From: Candidatus Kapaibacterium sp.
GTDB taxonomy: Bacteria > Bacteroidota > Ignavibacteria > Kapaibacteriales > UBA2268
Reading direction: 5' to 3'
Length of the DNA: 6,504 nucleotides
NCBI GenBank assembly: GCA_030835065.1
Contig: JAUQWR010000069.1
Location: 1-6,504 of the forward strand
In this document: one piece after another, positions 1 through 6,504 of the stretch
How positions within the stretch are numbered: the stretch's first letter is position 1
How the letters are laid out: the number at the start of each line of letters is the position of its first letter
Translations under genes and position numbers: made by a program
The notes under the pieces: model-generated
Database searches by the model: none
What the model was told of the DNA's origin: nothing
The model's input: the letters and a program-made list of their open reading frames with translations, nothing else

Positions 1-279
1 AATATTATTCTGAATTAACCTGATACAGAGGTGTCCTACTCTTTCGTCGTCAAATATTGTTTGCAATGGTCGATAAATTAGCGGATGAAAACACACAATA
101 CAATCTGAATTAGACTCGACAGCTTCATCGATAACTTCGTCGTTTAGTTCGTAAGCTATTAATATTTTCTCTATTTCAGTTTTGCCAATCTGCAATTGGA
201 GACCAACCTTATCCCCTTCCATTGCTGTTTCTATCGGCAAAATACTATTTAGTTGTTTTTGAAACTCGCTTAAATTCAT
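1..279 (-). CDS. NIF3-family (DUF34) dinuclear-metal protein, N-terminal part
   Basis: The gene reads from an ATG at 279 leftwards for 93 uninterrupted codons and leaves the window, so the C-terminal part is missing (family members are usually about 250-370 residues). The visible part has the family's order of motifs: the DKVGLQ stretch at residues 23-28, the beta strand and helix IEKILIAYELNDEVIDEA at about 36-53, and the metal-binding histidine motif FHPLIYRPL at 64-72. In the family the histidine motif helps bind two metal ions in a toroidal hexamer; the distal Asp, His and Glu ligands would lie outside the window. The first His of the common bacterial HHP is Phe here, while His65 is kept; an aromatic-HP form also occurs in eukaryotic NIF3L1, so this is not damage. 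A weak ribosome site (AGGAAA) precedes the ATG. Biochemical function is unsettled for the family, and the common label 'GTP cyclohydrolase I type 2' should not be trusted. Confidence 0.88.
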   Translation of the reverse strand, partial: MNLSEFQKQLNSILPIETAMEGDKVGLQLQIGKTEIEKILIAYELNDEVIDEAVESNSDCIVCFHPLIYRPLQTIFDDERVGHLCIRLIQNNI

Positions 280-322
280 CAGTTTCCTAAAAATTTGCAA
301 ATCATTTTAATATTTTTGCTAA

Positions 323-328
323 ATTATA
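323..328 (-). promoter_or_regulatory. Possible -10 element for the NIF3-family gene
   Basis: The minus strand reads a perfect TATAAT here, about 45 bases upstream of the NIF3-family start codon. No good -35 hexamer lies 16-18 bases further upstream, and the region is so AT-rich that a chance match is easy. It is offered as the best minus-strand candidate only. Confidence 0.22.
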
Positions 329-353
329 TTATTCAAAAATACAAAAGATTATG

Positions 354-379
354 TTGTAATACAATTTGAAGAATTGTAT
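354..379. repeat. Operator-like inverted repeat in the promoter spacer
   Basis: ATACAATT (359-366) and AATTGTAT (372-379) form a perfect 8-bp inverted repeat around a 5-base spacer. The left half also forms a second small palindrome, TTGTA-A-TACAA at 354-364, giving three TTGTA/TACAA half-sites in 26 bases. The cluster spans the spacer between the proposed -35 and -10 of the outer-membrane protein gene, which is where a repressor dimer would bind. A role as a binding site is inference. Confidence 0.4.
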
Positions 380-382
380 AAA
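354..382 (+). promoter_or_regulatory. Sigma70-like promoter of the outer-membrane protein gene
   Basis: TTGTAA at 354-359 and TATAAA at 377-382 are separated by exactly 17 bases. They match the -35 and -10 consensus at 4 of 6 and 5 of 6 positions. Transcription would start near 389, giving a leader of about 28 bases before the ATG at 417. The spacer and both hexamers are covered by inverted TTGTA/TACAA repeats (see the repeat entry). The call is by eye only, in a very AT-rich stretch. Confidence 0.45.
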
Positions 383-416
383 CGTTAATTTTATAAAAAA
401 ATATTGGGAAATTTTA

Positions 417-1124
417 ATGAAAATTAATCTTTTGATAGTTATTTGTGCTTTTTTCATAGTTGAAACTATTAATTTGTTTGCTCAAGTTACTGGCGAACCC
501 AGCGTGCCTGCCAAAAAAGATACAAGTTTTATTTTTAAACCGGCTCGCCCATTAAAAACTTTTTATGATTTGCAAAAAGAACAAAAAAATATTTGGGGGC
601 TTGAAATTTTATTATCCAATTCTGGTTTTGGATTTGGTACTTTTTATGAGCATTCTTTAAATGAAAATCTTAGCCTTACTAGCAATCTTTTTATTTCTGG
701 TGCTCGTAATACAGACGAAACTGAATACTATTACCCTGATCTGCATGAATACAGAGTACCTAACAAAATTAACCGTTTGTATTTGATTCCTATTACTCTT
801 GGACTTCAACAATATGTATTTTCGAATGAATTATCCGAAAATTTCAAACCTTATGTGGATGCTGGAATGGGAATGGGTTTAATACTCCAAACTCCCTACT
901 CAAAAGAATTTTTTGAATCATTTTCGTATATGAAGACTCATGTTAAATTTGCAGGATATATTGGGGTTGGAACTTGGTTTAATCTAAAAACTGCAGTCAC
1001 AGGACTAAATGTAAAATACTATTATATACCTTTTAGTTCAAAAGGTTTAGAGAGTGTAATAAACCATCCAATAAAAGACTTTGGAGGTATATTTATAACA
1101 TTGACAATTGGGAAAAGATATTAA
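417..1124 (+). CDS. Secreted outer-membrane beta-barrel-like protein
   Basis: The predicted product has 235 residues. Residues 1-22 look like a Sec signal peptide: MKIN, a hydrophobic core LLIVICAFFIV, then LFA before Gln23, a typical signal peptidase I site. A short polar linker rich in Pro and Lys follows (about 24-50). From Trp60 to the end the sequence alternates aromatic and small residues in strands split by turns, for example GFGFGTFYEHS, LYLIPITLGLQQYVF, KPYVDAGMGMG, FAGYIGVGTWFNL and GLNVKYYYIPF. It ends in GGIFITLTIGKRY, which resembles a beta-barrel assembly signal. This fits a small eight-strand-like outer-membrane barrel of the kind common in the FCB group; ligand and role are unknown. 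ATG 417 is chosen over an in-frame TTG at 366 because it starts a clean signal peptide and lies downstream of the proposed promoter; GGGAAA about 8 bases upstream may be the ribosome site. Its 3' end converges on the kinase gene. Confidence 0.8.
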   Translation: MKINLLIVICAFFIVETINLFAQVTGEPSVPAKKDTSFIFKPARPLKTFYDLQKEQKNIWGLEILLSNSGFGFGTFYEHSLNENLSLTSNLFISGARNTDETEYYYPDLHEYRVPNKINRLYLIPITLGLQQYVFSNELSENFKPYVDAGMGMGLILQTPYSKEFFESFSYMKTHVKFAGYIGVGTWFNLKTAVTGLNVKYYYIPFSSKGLESVINHPIKDFGGIFITLTIGKRY

Positions 1125-1131
1125 AATAATT

Positions 1132-2241
1132 TTAATAAGAATTATCGCTAAGAGTAAGGCTAATAATAACTTTTGTACCTTCTCCCTCTTTGCTAATAAT
1201 TTCGAAACTACCGTCATGGAGTTCGACTAATCTTTTAGCAATAACAAGACCTAATCCAACGCCTTGTTGCTCATAAATTTGTCGTTCAAATTGTTTATAA
1301 GCACCGACATTGTTGATTTGTTCTTCGCTCATTCCTCTGCCAAAATCTTCGAAAGATACAAAAAATCTTCCATTATCTATCCAAGATTTAATAACAACTT
1401 TTTTGGATGCTTCAGAGAATTTAAAAGCATTATCAAGCAGTTCATCAATAATTTTATGAAAACTTTCAGTAGAAATTTCAATAGAAATATCTTCTACATT
1501 TTCCTGAATATCTAAATCAGAAGATCTTTCATATTTTTGAGCTACCATAAAGGCAATATCAGCAAGCATAGCACCTGGTTCGTCTGTTTTTGCCTGGCGC
1601 AATTGTCTTCTTTTTTCGGGATTAGTCGCAAAAGATTCAATTCTTATATAAATCAAAAAGTTTTCGGTAATCCTCATCAATCTTTGAGTTGAAACAATTA
1701 TATCTTGCGATAATTCAGTAATTTCGTCTGGTTCTACATCTTTTGCATTATGGTTTAGATATTTAGCAGAACCAATAACTTGATTTAGTACAGTACGAAA
1801 CTCATGAGGCAAAGCATAATTAACGTTTCTACCAACTTCTTCAATTTTTTCTTGAACAACTCTTTCAATATTTTGATGTTTTTTCCATTGTGCTTCGATA
1901 GCAGCAATCAACTCATCGCGAGTATAAGGCTTTACTAAGTAATCATCTGCGCCTTTTTCCATACCGGCGCGCATATTTTGCTTTTCGGTAAATGCAGTAA
2001 GAAAGATAAATGGTGTAGTGCTGATCTCCGGTATTGTTCTAATTTGAGTCAATACTTCGTATCCATCGCAACCAGGCATGGAAATATCGCATAAAATCAA
2101 ATCAGGTTTTAATTCGCCTGCTGCTTCGATACCGCTCAAACCATCAGATGCAGTATGAACTTCGTAGCCTTCGAATTTAAGAAGTGTAGATGTACTTTCC
2201 AAAATAAATTCTGCGTCGTCAATCACCAAAATCTTTTTCAT
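1132..2241 (-). CDS. Response regulator-histidine kinase hybrid (REC-HisKA-HATPase)
   Basis: This is a soluble 369-residue hybrid with the receiver domain first. Receiver (about 3-120): acidic pocket D8/D9, phospho-acceptor D52 in CDISMPG, T82 and K104 (VKPY). A charged helix (about 115-140) leads to the HisKA domain with His146 in LPHEFRTVL. The ATPase domain follows: N-box IIDELLDNAFKFS with N271, G1 box EDFGRGM with D299, and G2 box QGVGLGL at 326-332. All residues needed for phosphotransfer and ATP binding appear present. There is no signal peptide, transmembrane helix or PAS domain, so it probably acts in the cytoplasm, with kinase activity controlled by phosphorylation or protein contact at its receiver. 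The Pro that usually follows Thr in the H-box (HELRTPL) is Val151. No partner kinase or DNA-binding regulator is adjacent, so partners cannot be named. The ATG at 2241 begins the receiver correctly and has AGAAAG upstream. Confidence 0.93.
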   Translation of the reverse strand: MKKILVIDDAEFILESTSTLLKFEGYEVHTASDGLSGIEAAGELKPDLILCDISMPGCDGYEVLTQIRTIPEISTTPFIFLTAFTEKQNMRAGMEKGADDYLVKPYTRDELIAAIEAQWKKHQNIERVVQEKIEEVGRNVNYALPHEFRTVLNQVIGSAKYLNHNAKDVEPDEITELSQDIIVSTQRLMRITENFLIYIRIESFATNPEKRRQLRQAKTDEPGAMLADIAFMVAQKYERSSDLDIQENVEDISIEISTESFHKIIDELLDNAFKFSEASKKVVIKSWIDNGRFFVSFEDFGRGMSEEQINNVGAYKQFERQIYEQQGVGLGLVIAKRLVELHDGSFEIISKEGEGTKVIISLTLSDNSY

Positions 2242-2278
2242 TTGTATCTTTCTATCCGTTCTAATTACATAGTAAATA

Positions 2279-2308
2279 TTTATAAAATAATTTTTTTTGA
2301 CTAATCAA
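2279..2308 (-). promoter_or_regulatory. Possible promoter of the hybrid kinase gene
   Basis: On the minus strand TTGATT (2303-2308) and TATAAA (2279-2284) are 18 bases apart, matching the -35 and -10 consensus at 4 of 6 and 5 of 6 positions. Transcription would begin about 30 bases before the ATG at 2241. The AT-rich background makes false matches likely. Confidence 0.35.
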
Positions 2309-2410
2309 TTATTAGCTAAATTATAAATTAAATAACAATTAACTTTATTTTCATTTTAATAATCTGACTTTTCTTTAACACAAATTCTGATAATTAATTA
2401 TAAACACACA

Positions 2411-2558
2411 AATTATGTATTGCCCAAGTTTAAAAATCAAAATCAATCAAGTTAATCATTTCAATAAAATGGCAATCAATCCATGTTTAATAGGATTTTA
2501 CCAATAAATAAGGCGGAATAAACCTTTTTATATTGTTTATTCCGCCTCAATTTTTTTT
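2411..2558 (+). ncRNA. Speculative short plus-strand transcript
   Basis: On the plus strand TTAACA (2375-2380) and TATAAA (2399-2404), 18 bases apart, could start a transcript near 2411. It would end at the hairpin and T8 tract (2511-2558), about 150 bases later. It contains a 30-codon frame at 2415-2507 (begins MYCPSLKIK) with essentially no leader, so a noncoding RNA or a leaderless micro-peptide are both possible. There is no homology evidence; this is inferred only from a promoter-like pair and the better T-tract on this strand. Confidence 0.18.
2511..2558. terminator. pgk: Bidirectional rho-independent terminator downstream of pgk
   Basis: AGGCGGAATAAAC (2511-2523) pairs perfectly with 2535-2547 to give a 13-bp stem with an 11-base loop. 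It is much more GC-rich at its base than its surroundings. On the minus strand it lies about 17 bases past the pgk stop and is followed by the T-rich TATTTATT, so it probably ends the gap-pgk transcript. On the plus strand it is followed after CAA by eight T residues (2551-2558), an even better terminator. Confidence 0.8.
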
Positions 2559-2563
2559 ACACA

Positions 2564-3751
2564 TTATAAATCAAGAGCAGCAACTCCAGGAAGAATTTTA
2601 CCTTCTAAAAATTCTAATGAGGCACCACCACCTGTAGAAAGGTGTGAAATTGATTTTTCTAAATCCAATAGAGTGATTGCAGCAGATGAATCTCCACCGC
2701 CTACAATTGTAGTAGCTGCTTTTTTGGTTGCTTCAACCAAAGCATATGCGATGGAATTTGTACCTTTAGCAAAATTCGACATTTCGAATACGCCCATAGG
2801 ACCATTCCATACAATTGTCTTAGAATTTGTTATTATTTCAGAATACAATTTAATTGTTTCTTCGCCTATATCCATACCTATCATATCATTTGGCATATTA
2901 TCATATGCTACAGATTTAATATTGGCTTCATTTTCGAATTTATCAGCAACTAAAACATCTTTTGGTAGTAATAATTTTACATTTTTAGTTTTTGCTTTTT
3001 CTAAAATCTCTTTAGCAAGTTCAATTTTATCAGATTCTAAAATTGATTTACCAATTTCAAGACCTTGAGCTTTGTAAAAAGTAAACATCATACCACCGCC
3101 AATAAGAATGGTATCGCAAATTTCCATCAAATTTGTAATTACATCAATTTTGCCGGAAACTTTAGAACCACCAATAACAGCAGTCATTGGTTTAATAGGA
3201 TTTTTGACAGCTTTATTGAGATAATCCAGCTCGTTTATCATAAGAGCACCAGCAAATCTTTCGTCGAAAAGATGAGCAACAGCTTCTGTAGAAGCATGAG
3301 CTCTATGAGCGGCACCAAAAGCATCATTGACATAGCAATCAGCTAATTCTGATAATTGTTTAGCAAAATTCAGATCATTAGCTTCTTCTTCTTTGTAGAA
3401 TCTTAAATTTTCAAGTAAGATAATCTCGCCAGGAGTAGCGGCTTCCACTGATTTTTTGGCAGAATCACCAATACAATCGTCAACAAAATGTACTTTATAA
3501 CCGAACACATCAGCAAGATAATCGGCAACAGGTTTTAATGAGAATTTTTTATCAATGCCTTTTGGTCTGCCGAGGTGAGAACAAAGCACAGGGATACCGC
3601 CATCATCAATAATTTTATCGATAGTGGTGAGAGCGGCAGAAATTCTCGTATCATCGGAAATTTTACCGTTGGAATCGAATGGTACGTTAAAATCAACACG
3701 TACCAATACCCTCTTCTCATTGAAGAGGGTATCGTAGATAGATTTAATCAT
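2564..3751 (-). CDS. pgk: Phosphoglycerate kinase
   Basis: This cytoplasmic enzyme transfers the phosphate of 1,3-bisphosphoglycerate to ADP, giving 3-phosphoglycerate and ATP in glycolysis (reversed in gluconeogenesis). The 395-residue length is normal. Family motifs occur in order: RVDFNVP (18-24), R36, SHLGRP (58-63), ENLRFYKEE (114-122), NDAFGAAHRAHAST (142-155), GGSKVSGKI (194-202), WNGPMGVFE (315-323), GGGDS (351-355) and STGGGASLEFLEGK (372-385). Both Rossmann-like domains and the substrate- and nucleotide-binding residues are therefore intact. The ATG at 3751 gives the expected N-terminus; the ribosome site is weak (AGAG about 9 bases upstream). The gene follows gap by 24 bases with no promoter seen between them, so co-transcription is likely. 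An unusual feature is a pair of abutting hairpins covering codons 7-24. Confidence 0.98.
   Translation of the reverse strand: MIKSIYDTLFNEKRVLVRVDFNVPFDSNGKISDDTRISAALTTIDKIIDDGGIPVLCSHLGRPKGIDKKFSLKPVADYLADVFGYKVHFVDDCIGDSAKKSVEAATPGEIILLENLRFYKEEEANDLNFAKQLSELADCYVNDAFGAAHRAHASTEAVAHLFDERFAGALMINELDYLNKAVKNPIKPMTAVIGGSKVSGKIDVITNLMEICDTILIGGGMMFTFYKAQGLEIGKSILESDKIELAKEILEKAKTKNVKLLLPKDVLVADKFENEANIKSVAYDNMPNDMIGMDIGEETIKLYSEIITNSKTIVWNGPMGVFEMSNFAKGTNSIAYALVEATKKAATTIVGGGDSSAAITLLDLEKSISHLSTGGGASLEFLEGKILPGVAALDL
3680..3732 (-). repeat. Two abutting perfect hairpins in the start of pgk
   Basis: Two inverted repeats lie back to back within the pgk coding sequence. The first in the mRNA (3706-3732) has perfect 11-bp arms, ATACCCTCTTC against GAAGAGGGTAT, with a 5-base loop. 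The second (3680-3705) has perfect 8-bp arms, TGGTACGT against ACGTACCA, with a 10-base loop. The first stem starts 20 bases into the coding region, just beyond an initiating ribosome's usual footprint. No T-tract follows either stem, so they are not terminators. A role in pgk translation or mRNA processing is inference; part of the second pairing is forced by the conserved VRVDFNVP codons. Confidence 0.7.
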
Positions 3752-3775
3752 AAACAGCTCTAATAATTTTAAAAA

Positions 3776-4825
<1,050 letters not shown>

Positions 4826-4893
4826 AAAATTGAAAAGAATAATTTCCACAGTTGACGTTTTAAAATATTTAAATTTTATTGTCTCAACTAATT

Positions 4894-6423
4894 TTAAGGT
4901 GAATCGGCACTATTAAGTGCTGAAGCACATTTTTTAATAAGTCCAAATCCAACAGAAATTCTTCGGGCATTCGAAGGATCTCCATCGTTGAACATATTTT
5001 TATTATCAATCACCATTATTGAAGATCCGCCGCCATCCAAATTCATTGCATTATGGCAGCCAATATATTTCATTACAGAAGACAGCTGAGCTAATGAAGC
5101 ACCTTCTATACCATCTTTACCAATACTTCCTCTTACTGCAACAATAAACATCTTCTTTTTTGCTCTGTCAAATCCTATTGCAGTTCGGGGCAAATTTCCA
5201 TTAATAAATCTTCTGCCACGTGATCCTTCTTTACGAGCTTCGTGCTGTGCTACTCCATCTCTTACCAATCTTGGAGTGCCTGATACTGCACATCTAAACT
5301 TTTCGTTTGATTCGGTATTTGATTTGAATATAAAACTAACTGTATCTCCAATCTTGGGGCATTCATTCAAATTAAAATTAGCTCCAAGCGAAATAATACA
5401 TCCTTCATAAGGTACTTTTACTGCACAAGTGTCAAATCCGATAACCTTACATTCAATAGTTCTATTAATTGCCGGCTTGTCTAAATATCTTAGAATAAGT
5501 TTCGGAAGTTTATATTCTTTGCTTGCGCTTCTTTCGGAAGCAATCAATTCTTTTTTATATTTCTCTAAATCGAAGGCAGCTTCTGTCGAATCATTAAATG
5601 ATTCTTCAATATCTATATTCTCTATGCTTTTTTCAGTTAATTGTTTTACCCTTCTGGTATTAATATATGGTATTGTATCTCCGCCAAACTTATTATACAT
5701 AACGATACCACAAGTATCCGAACGGCGATTAACTAAATTGATAGTAAAACTTTTTCCTTTTGAATTTTTAAAAGTACCATTCATTCTAAAATTATCAATA
5801 AATGGCTCGCCATTTTCGGCAATAAATGTCGAAGACCAATCTTTATATGTAGGTAGTTCGATTACTTCACCATCAACAACTACCGGACCAATAGGATAAT
5901 TTGTATAGGCTTTCCAGAAGTTTGCATTGACAGCACCTGCAATATCGCATGGATTTATAGAATCATGCACTTTCATAATATCACAAAGCTTTGATAATTC
6001 ATTTATATTATCACCTGCTTTGAAAACACCTATCGAGCAATATGGATTTGATAAATCTGCTTGAAGTACCAGCACATCATGCTTATATCCATTTATCTTT
6101 ATATGTGCTCTTTTATATACTATACCTGGCGCCAATAAAGTATCTTGAATAAAAGTGTGTGAAGGTGGCTCGATCACTCTTTTTTTTCTCTTACTTTTTC
6201 TTGACTTGGATTTTTTTGTGTCGGTTTTTGACTTTTTACTAATTGATTTAGCAGACTTTGACTTAGTTTTTGATGATTTTGTCTTGCTAGTCTTAGCTTT
6301 GCTTGATTTCTTCTTTGCCTGCAATTCCATATTTGGGTTTATCAATAATAAACTCAAACATATAATAATCATTCTTACAAGAAAAAAAGCAATATCGCTA
6401 TTGCGTGATCTATATGATTTCAT
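4894..6423 (-). CDS. Exported phosphodiester glycosidase (NAGPA/DUF2233) with lysine-rich N-terminal segment
   Basis: The 509-residue product starts with a likely signal peptide: MKSYRSRNSD, a hydrophobic core IAFFLVRMIIICLSLLLI, and possible cleavage after ELQA (36). Residues 37-82 are almost only Lys, Arg, Ser and Thr, with 24 basic residues of 46. The remainder is a NAGPA domain: AVNANFWKAYTNYPIGPVVVDGE (164-186), IISLGANF (343-350) before KIGDTVSF, SGTPRLVRDG (381-390), PRTAIGFDR (412-420), and the signature NLDGGGSSIMV (461-471). Family members cleave GlcNAc or similar sugars from phosphodiesters; bacterial members are often labelled exopolysaccharide biosynthesis proteins, but the substrate here is unknown. 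It probably acts outside the inner membrane. A charged, Glu/Ser/Lys-rich stretch at about 258-305 looks like an insertion. ATG 6423 is preferred over the upstream TTG at 6468 because it gives a shorter, cleaner signal peptide with AAAAG upstream. It lies 116 bases upstream of gap with no functional link evident. Confidence 0.85.
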   Translation of the reverse strand: MKSYRSRNSDIAFFLVRMIIICLSLLLINPNMELQAKKKSSKAKTSKTKSSKTKSKSAKSISKKSKTDTKKSKSRKSKRKKRVIEPPSHTFIQDTLLAPGIVYKRAHIKINGYKHDVLVLQADLSNPYCSIGVFKAGDNINELSKLCDIMKVHDSINPCDIAGAVNANFWKAYTNYPIGPVVVDGEVIELPTYKDWSSTFIAENGEPFIDNFRMNGTFKNSKGKSFTINLVNRRSDTCGIVMYNKFGGDTIPYINTRRVKQLTEKSIENIDIEESFNDSTEAAFDLEKYKKELIASERSASKEYKLPKLILRYLDKPAINRTIECKVIGFDTCAVKVPYEGCIISLGANFNLNECPKIGDTVSFIFKSNTESNEKFRCAVSGTPRLVRDGVAQHEARKEGSRGRRFINGNLPRTAIGFDRAKKKMFIVAVRGSIGKDGIEGASLAQLSSVMKYIGCHNAMNLDGGGSSIMVIDNKNMFNDGDPSNARRISVGFGLIKKCASALNSADSP

Positions 6424-6504
6424 CAATCTTTTCAAATATTTGCACCCCTTAAAAGAACAACTTAACAAAAAGCGATAAATTAACCAAATTTCATAAATAT
6501 AATA
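6424..6504. other. Upstream edge of the glycosidase gene
   Basis: This short AT-rich edge should contain the glycosidase leader. GGGG lies about 22 bases before the ATG, too far for a normal ribosome site. No promoter pair with good spacing and hexamers was found, so the promoter may lie beyond the window or the gene may be part of an upstream operon. Confidence 0.4.

Larger units (their letters stand above)
2242..2563. other. Intergenic region between kinase and pgk
   Basis: This 322-base gap between the 5' end of the kinase gene and the 3' end of pgk has no convincing protein gene. It holds the proposed kinase promoter near the left end, a run of AT-rich sequence, several AATCAA repeats (2435-2450 and 2474-2479), and the 13-bp hairpin near pgk. 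A 30-codon plus-strand frame (2415-2507) lacks a ribosome site and is not called as a gene. No tRNA-like fold or riboswitch was recognised. Confidence 0.7.

Noticed and set aside
190..230. Phe in place of the first His of the HHP metal motif, and so a possibly inactive NIF3-family protein
   Set aside because: Positions are approximate for the minus-strand N-terminal region. Aromatic-His-Pro versions of this motif occur in eukaryotic NIF3L1, and His65 and the surrounding residues are intact, so there is no good sign of inactivation.
366..416. TTG start extending the outer-membrane protein by 17 residues
   Set aside because: The extension lies over the proposed promoter -10 and would spoil the signal peptide; ATG 417 starts a typical one.
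1122..1134. A terminator between the convergent outer-membrane protein and kinase genes
   Set aside because: Only 7 bases separate the stop codons, and the AAAATAATTTTA there is a short all-AT palindrome with no GC stem; none could be supported.
4838..4893. A possible terminator after the glycosidase gene (AGTTGA at 4850-4855 against TCAACT at 4884-4889)
   Set aside because: The stem has only 6 bp around a 28-base AT-rich loop and the following T-run is broken, so it is too weak to call.
5429..5899. A 156-codon plus-strand open frame opposite the glycosidase gene
   Set aside because: It lies wholly antisense to a well-supported coding region with recognisable domain motifs, has no recognisable protein motif, and reads like a mirror of the real gene.
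6155..6478. A 107-codon plus-strand frame rich in Leu, Phe and Asp
   Set aside because: It is the reverse complement of the Lys/Ser-rich tail (AAA and TCx codons become TTT and xGA); its hydrophobic look is a by-product.

Overview
The window is AT-rich, ordinary-looking bacterial chromosome. The mix of genes points to the Bacteroidota/Chlorobiota/Ignavibacteriota (FCB) group: an outer-membrane beta-barrel protein of a type common there, a receiver-first soluble histidine kinase, and a conventional gap-pgk pair. The assignment is by protein flavour and base composition only and is not resolved below that level. Some genes have clear Shine-Dalgarno sequences (AAGGA before gap), and several plausible sigma70-like promoters can be read by eye.

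Layout: (1) 1-279, minus strand, the N-terminal 93 codons of a NIF3-family protein running off the left edge. (2) 280-416, a divergent promoter region with an operator-like set of TTGTA half-sites. (3) 417-1124, plus strand, a secreted 235-residue outer-membrane beta-barrel-like protein. (4) 1132-2241, minus strand, a soluble REC-HisKA-HATPase hybrid kinase that converges on gene 3 with 7 bases between the stop codons. (5) 2242-2563, a 322-base AT-rich gap holding the kinase promoter and a strong 13-bp hairpin with a T8 tract. (6) 2564-3751 pgk and 3776-4777 gap, both minus strand, transcribed gap then pgk with 24 bases between them. (7) 4894-6423, minus strand, an exported phosphodiester-glycosidase (NAGPA/DUF2233) protein with a very lysine-rich N-terminal segment.

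Working together: gap and pgk encode consecutive lower-glycolysis steps, glyceraldehyde-3-phosphate to 1,3-bisphosphoglycerate to 3-phosphoglycerate with ATP formation. They probably form one operon from a promoter at about 4797-4825. The other genes have no evident pathway link to these or to each other; the kinase is an orphan without an adjacent output regulator.

No mobile element, CRISPR array, tRNA, rRNA or defence system was seen, and nothing amounts to a clearly new system. The best leads are small: two abutting perfect hairpins inside the 5' coding region of pgk, a possible short plus-strand transcript ending at the 2511-2558 hairpin, and the histone-tail-like basic segment on the NAGPA protein.
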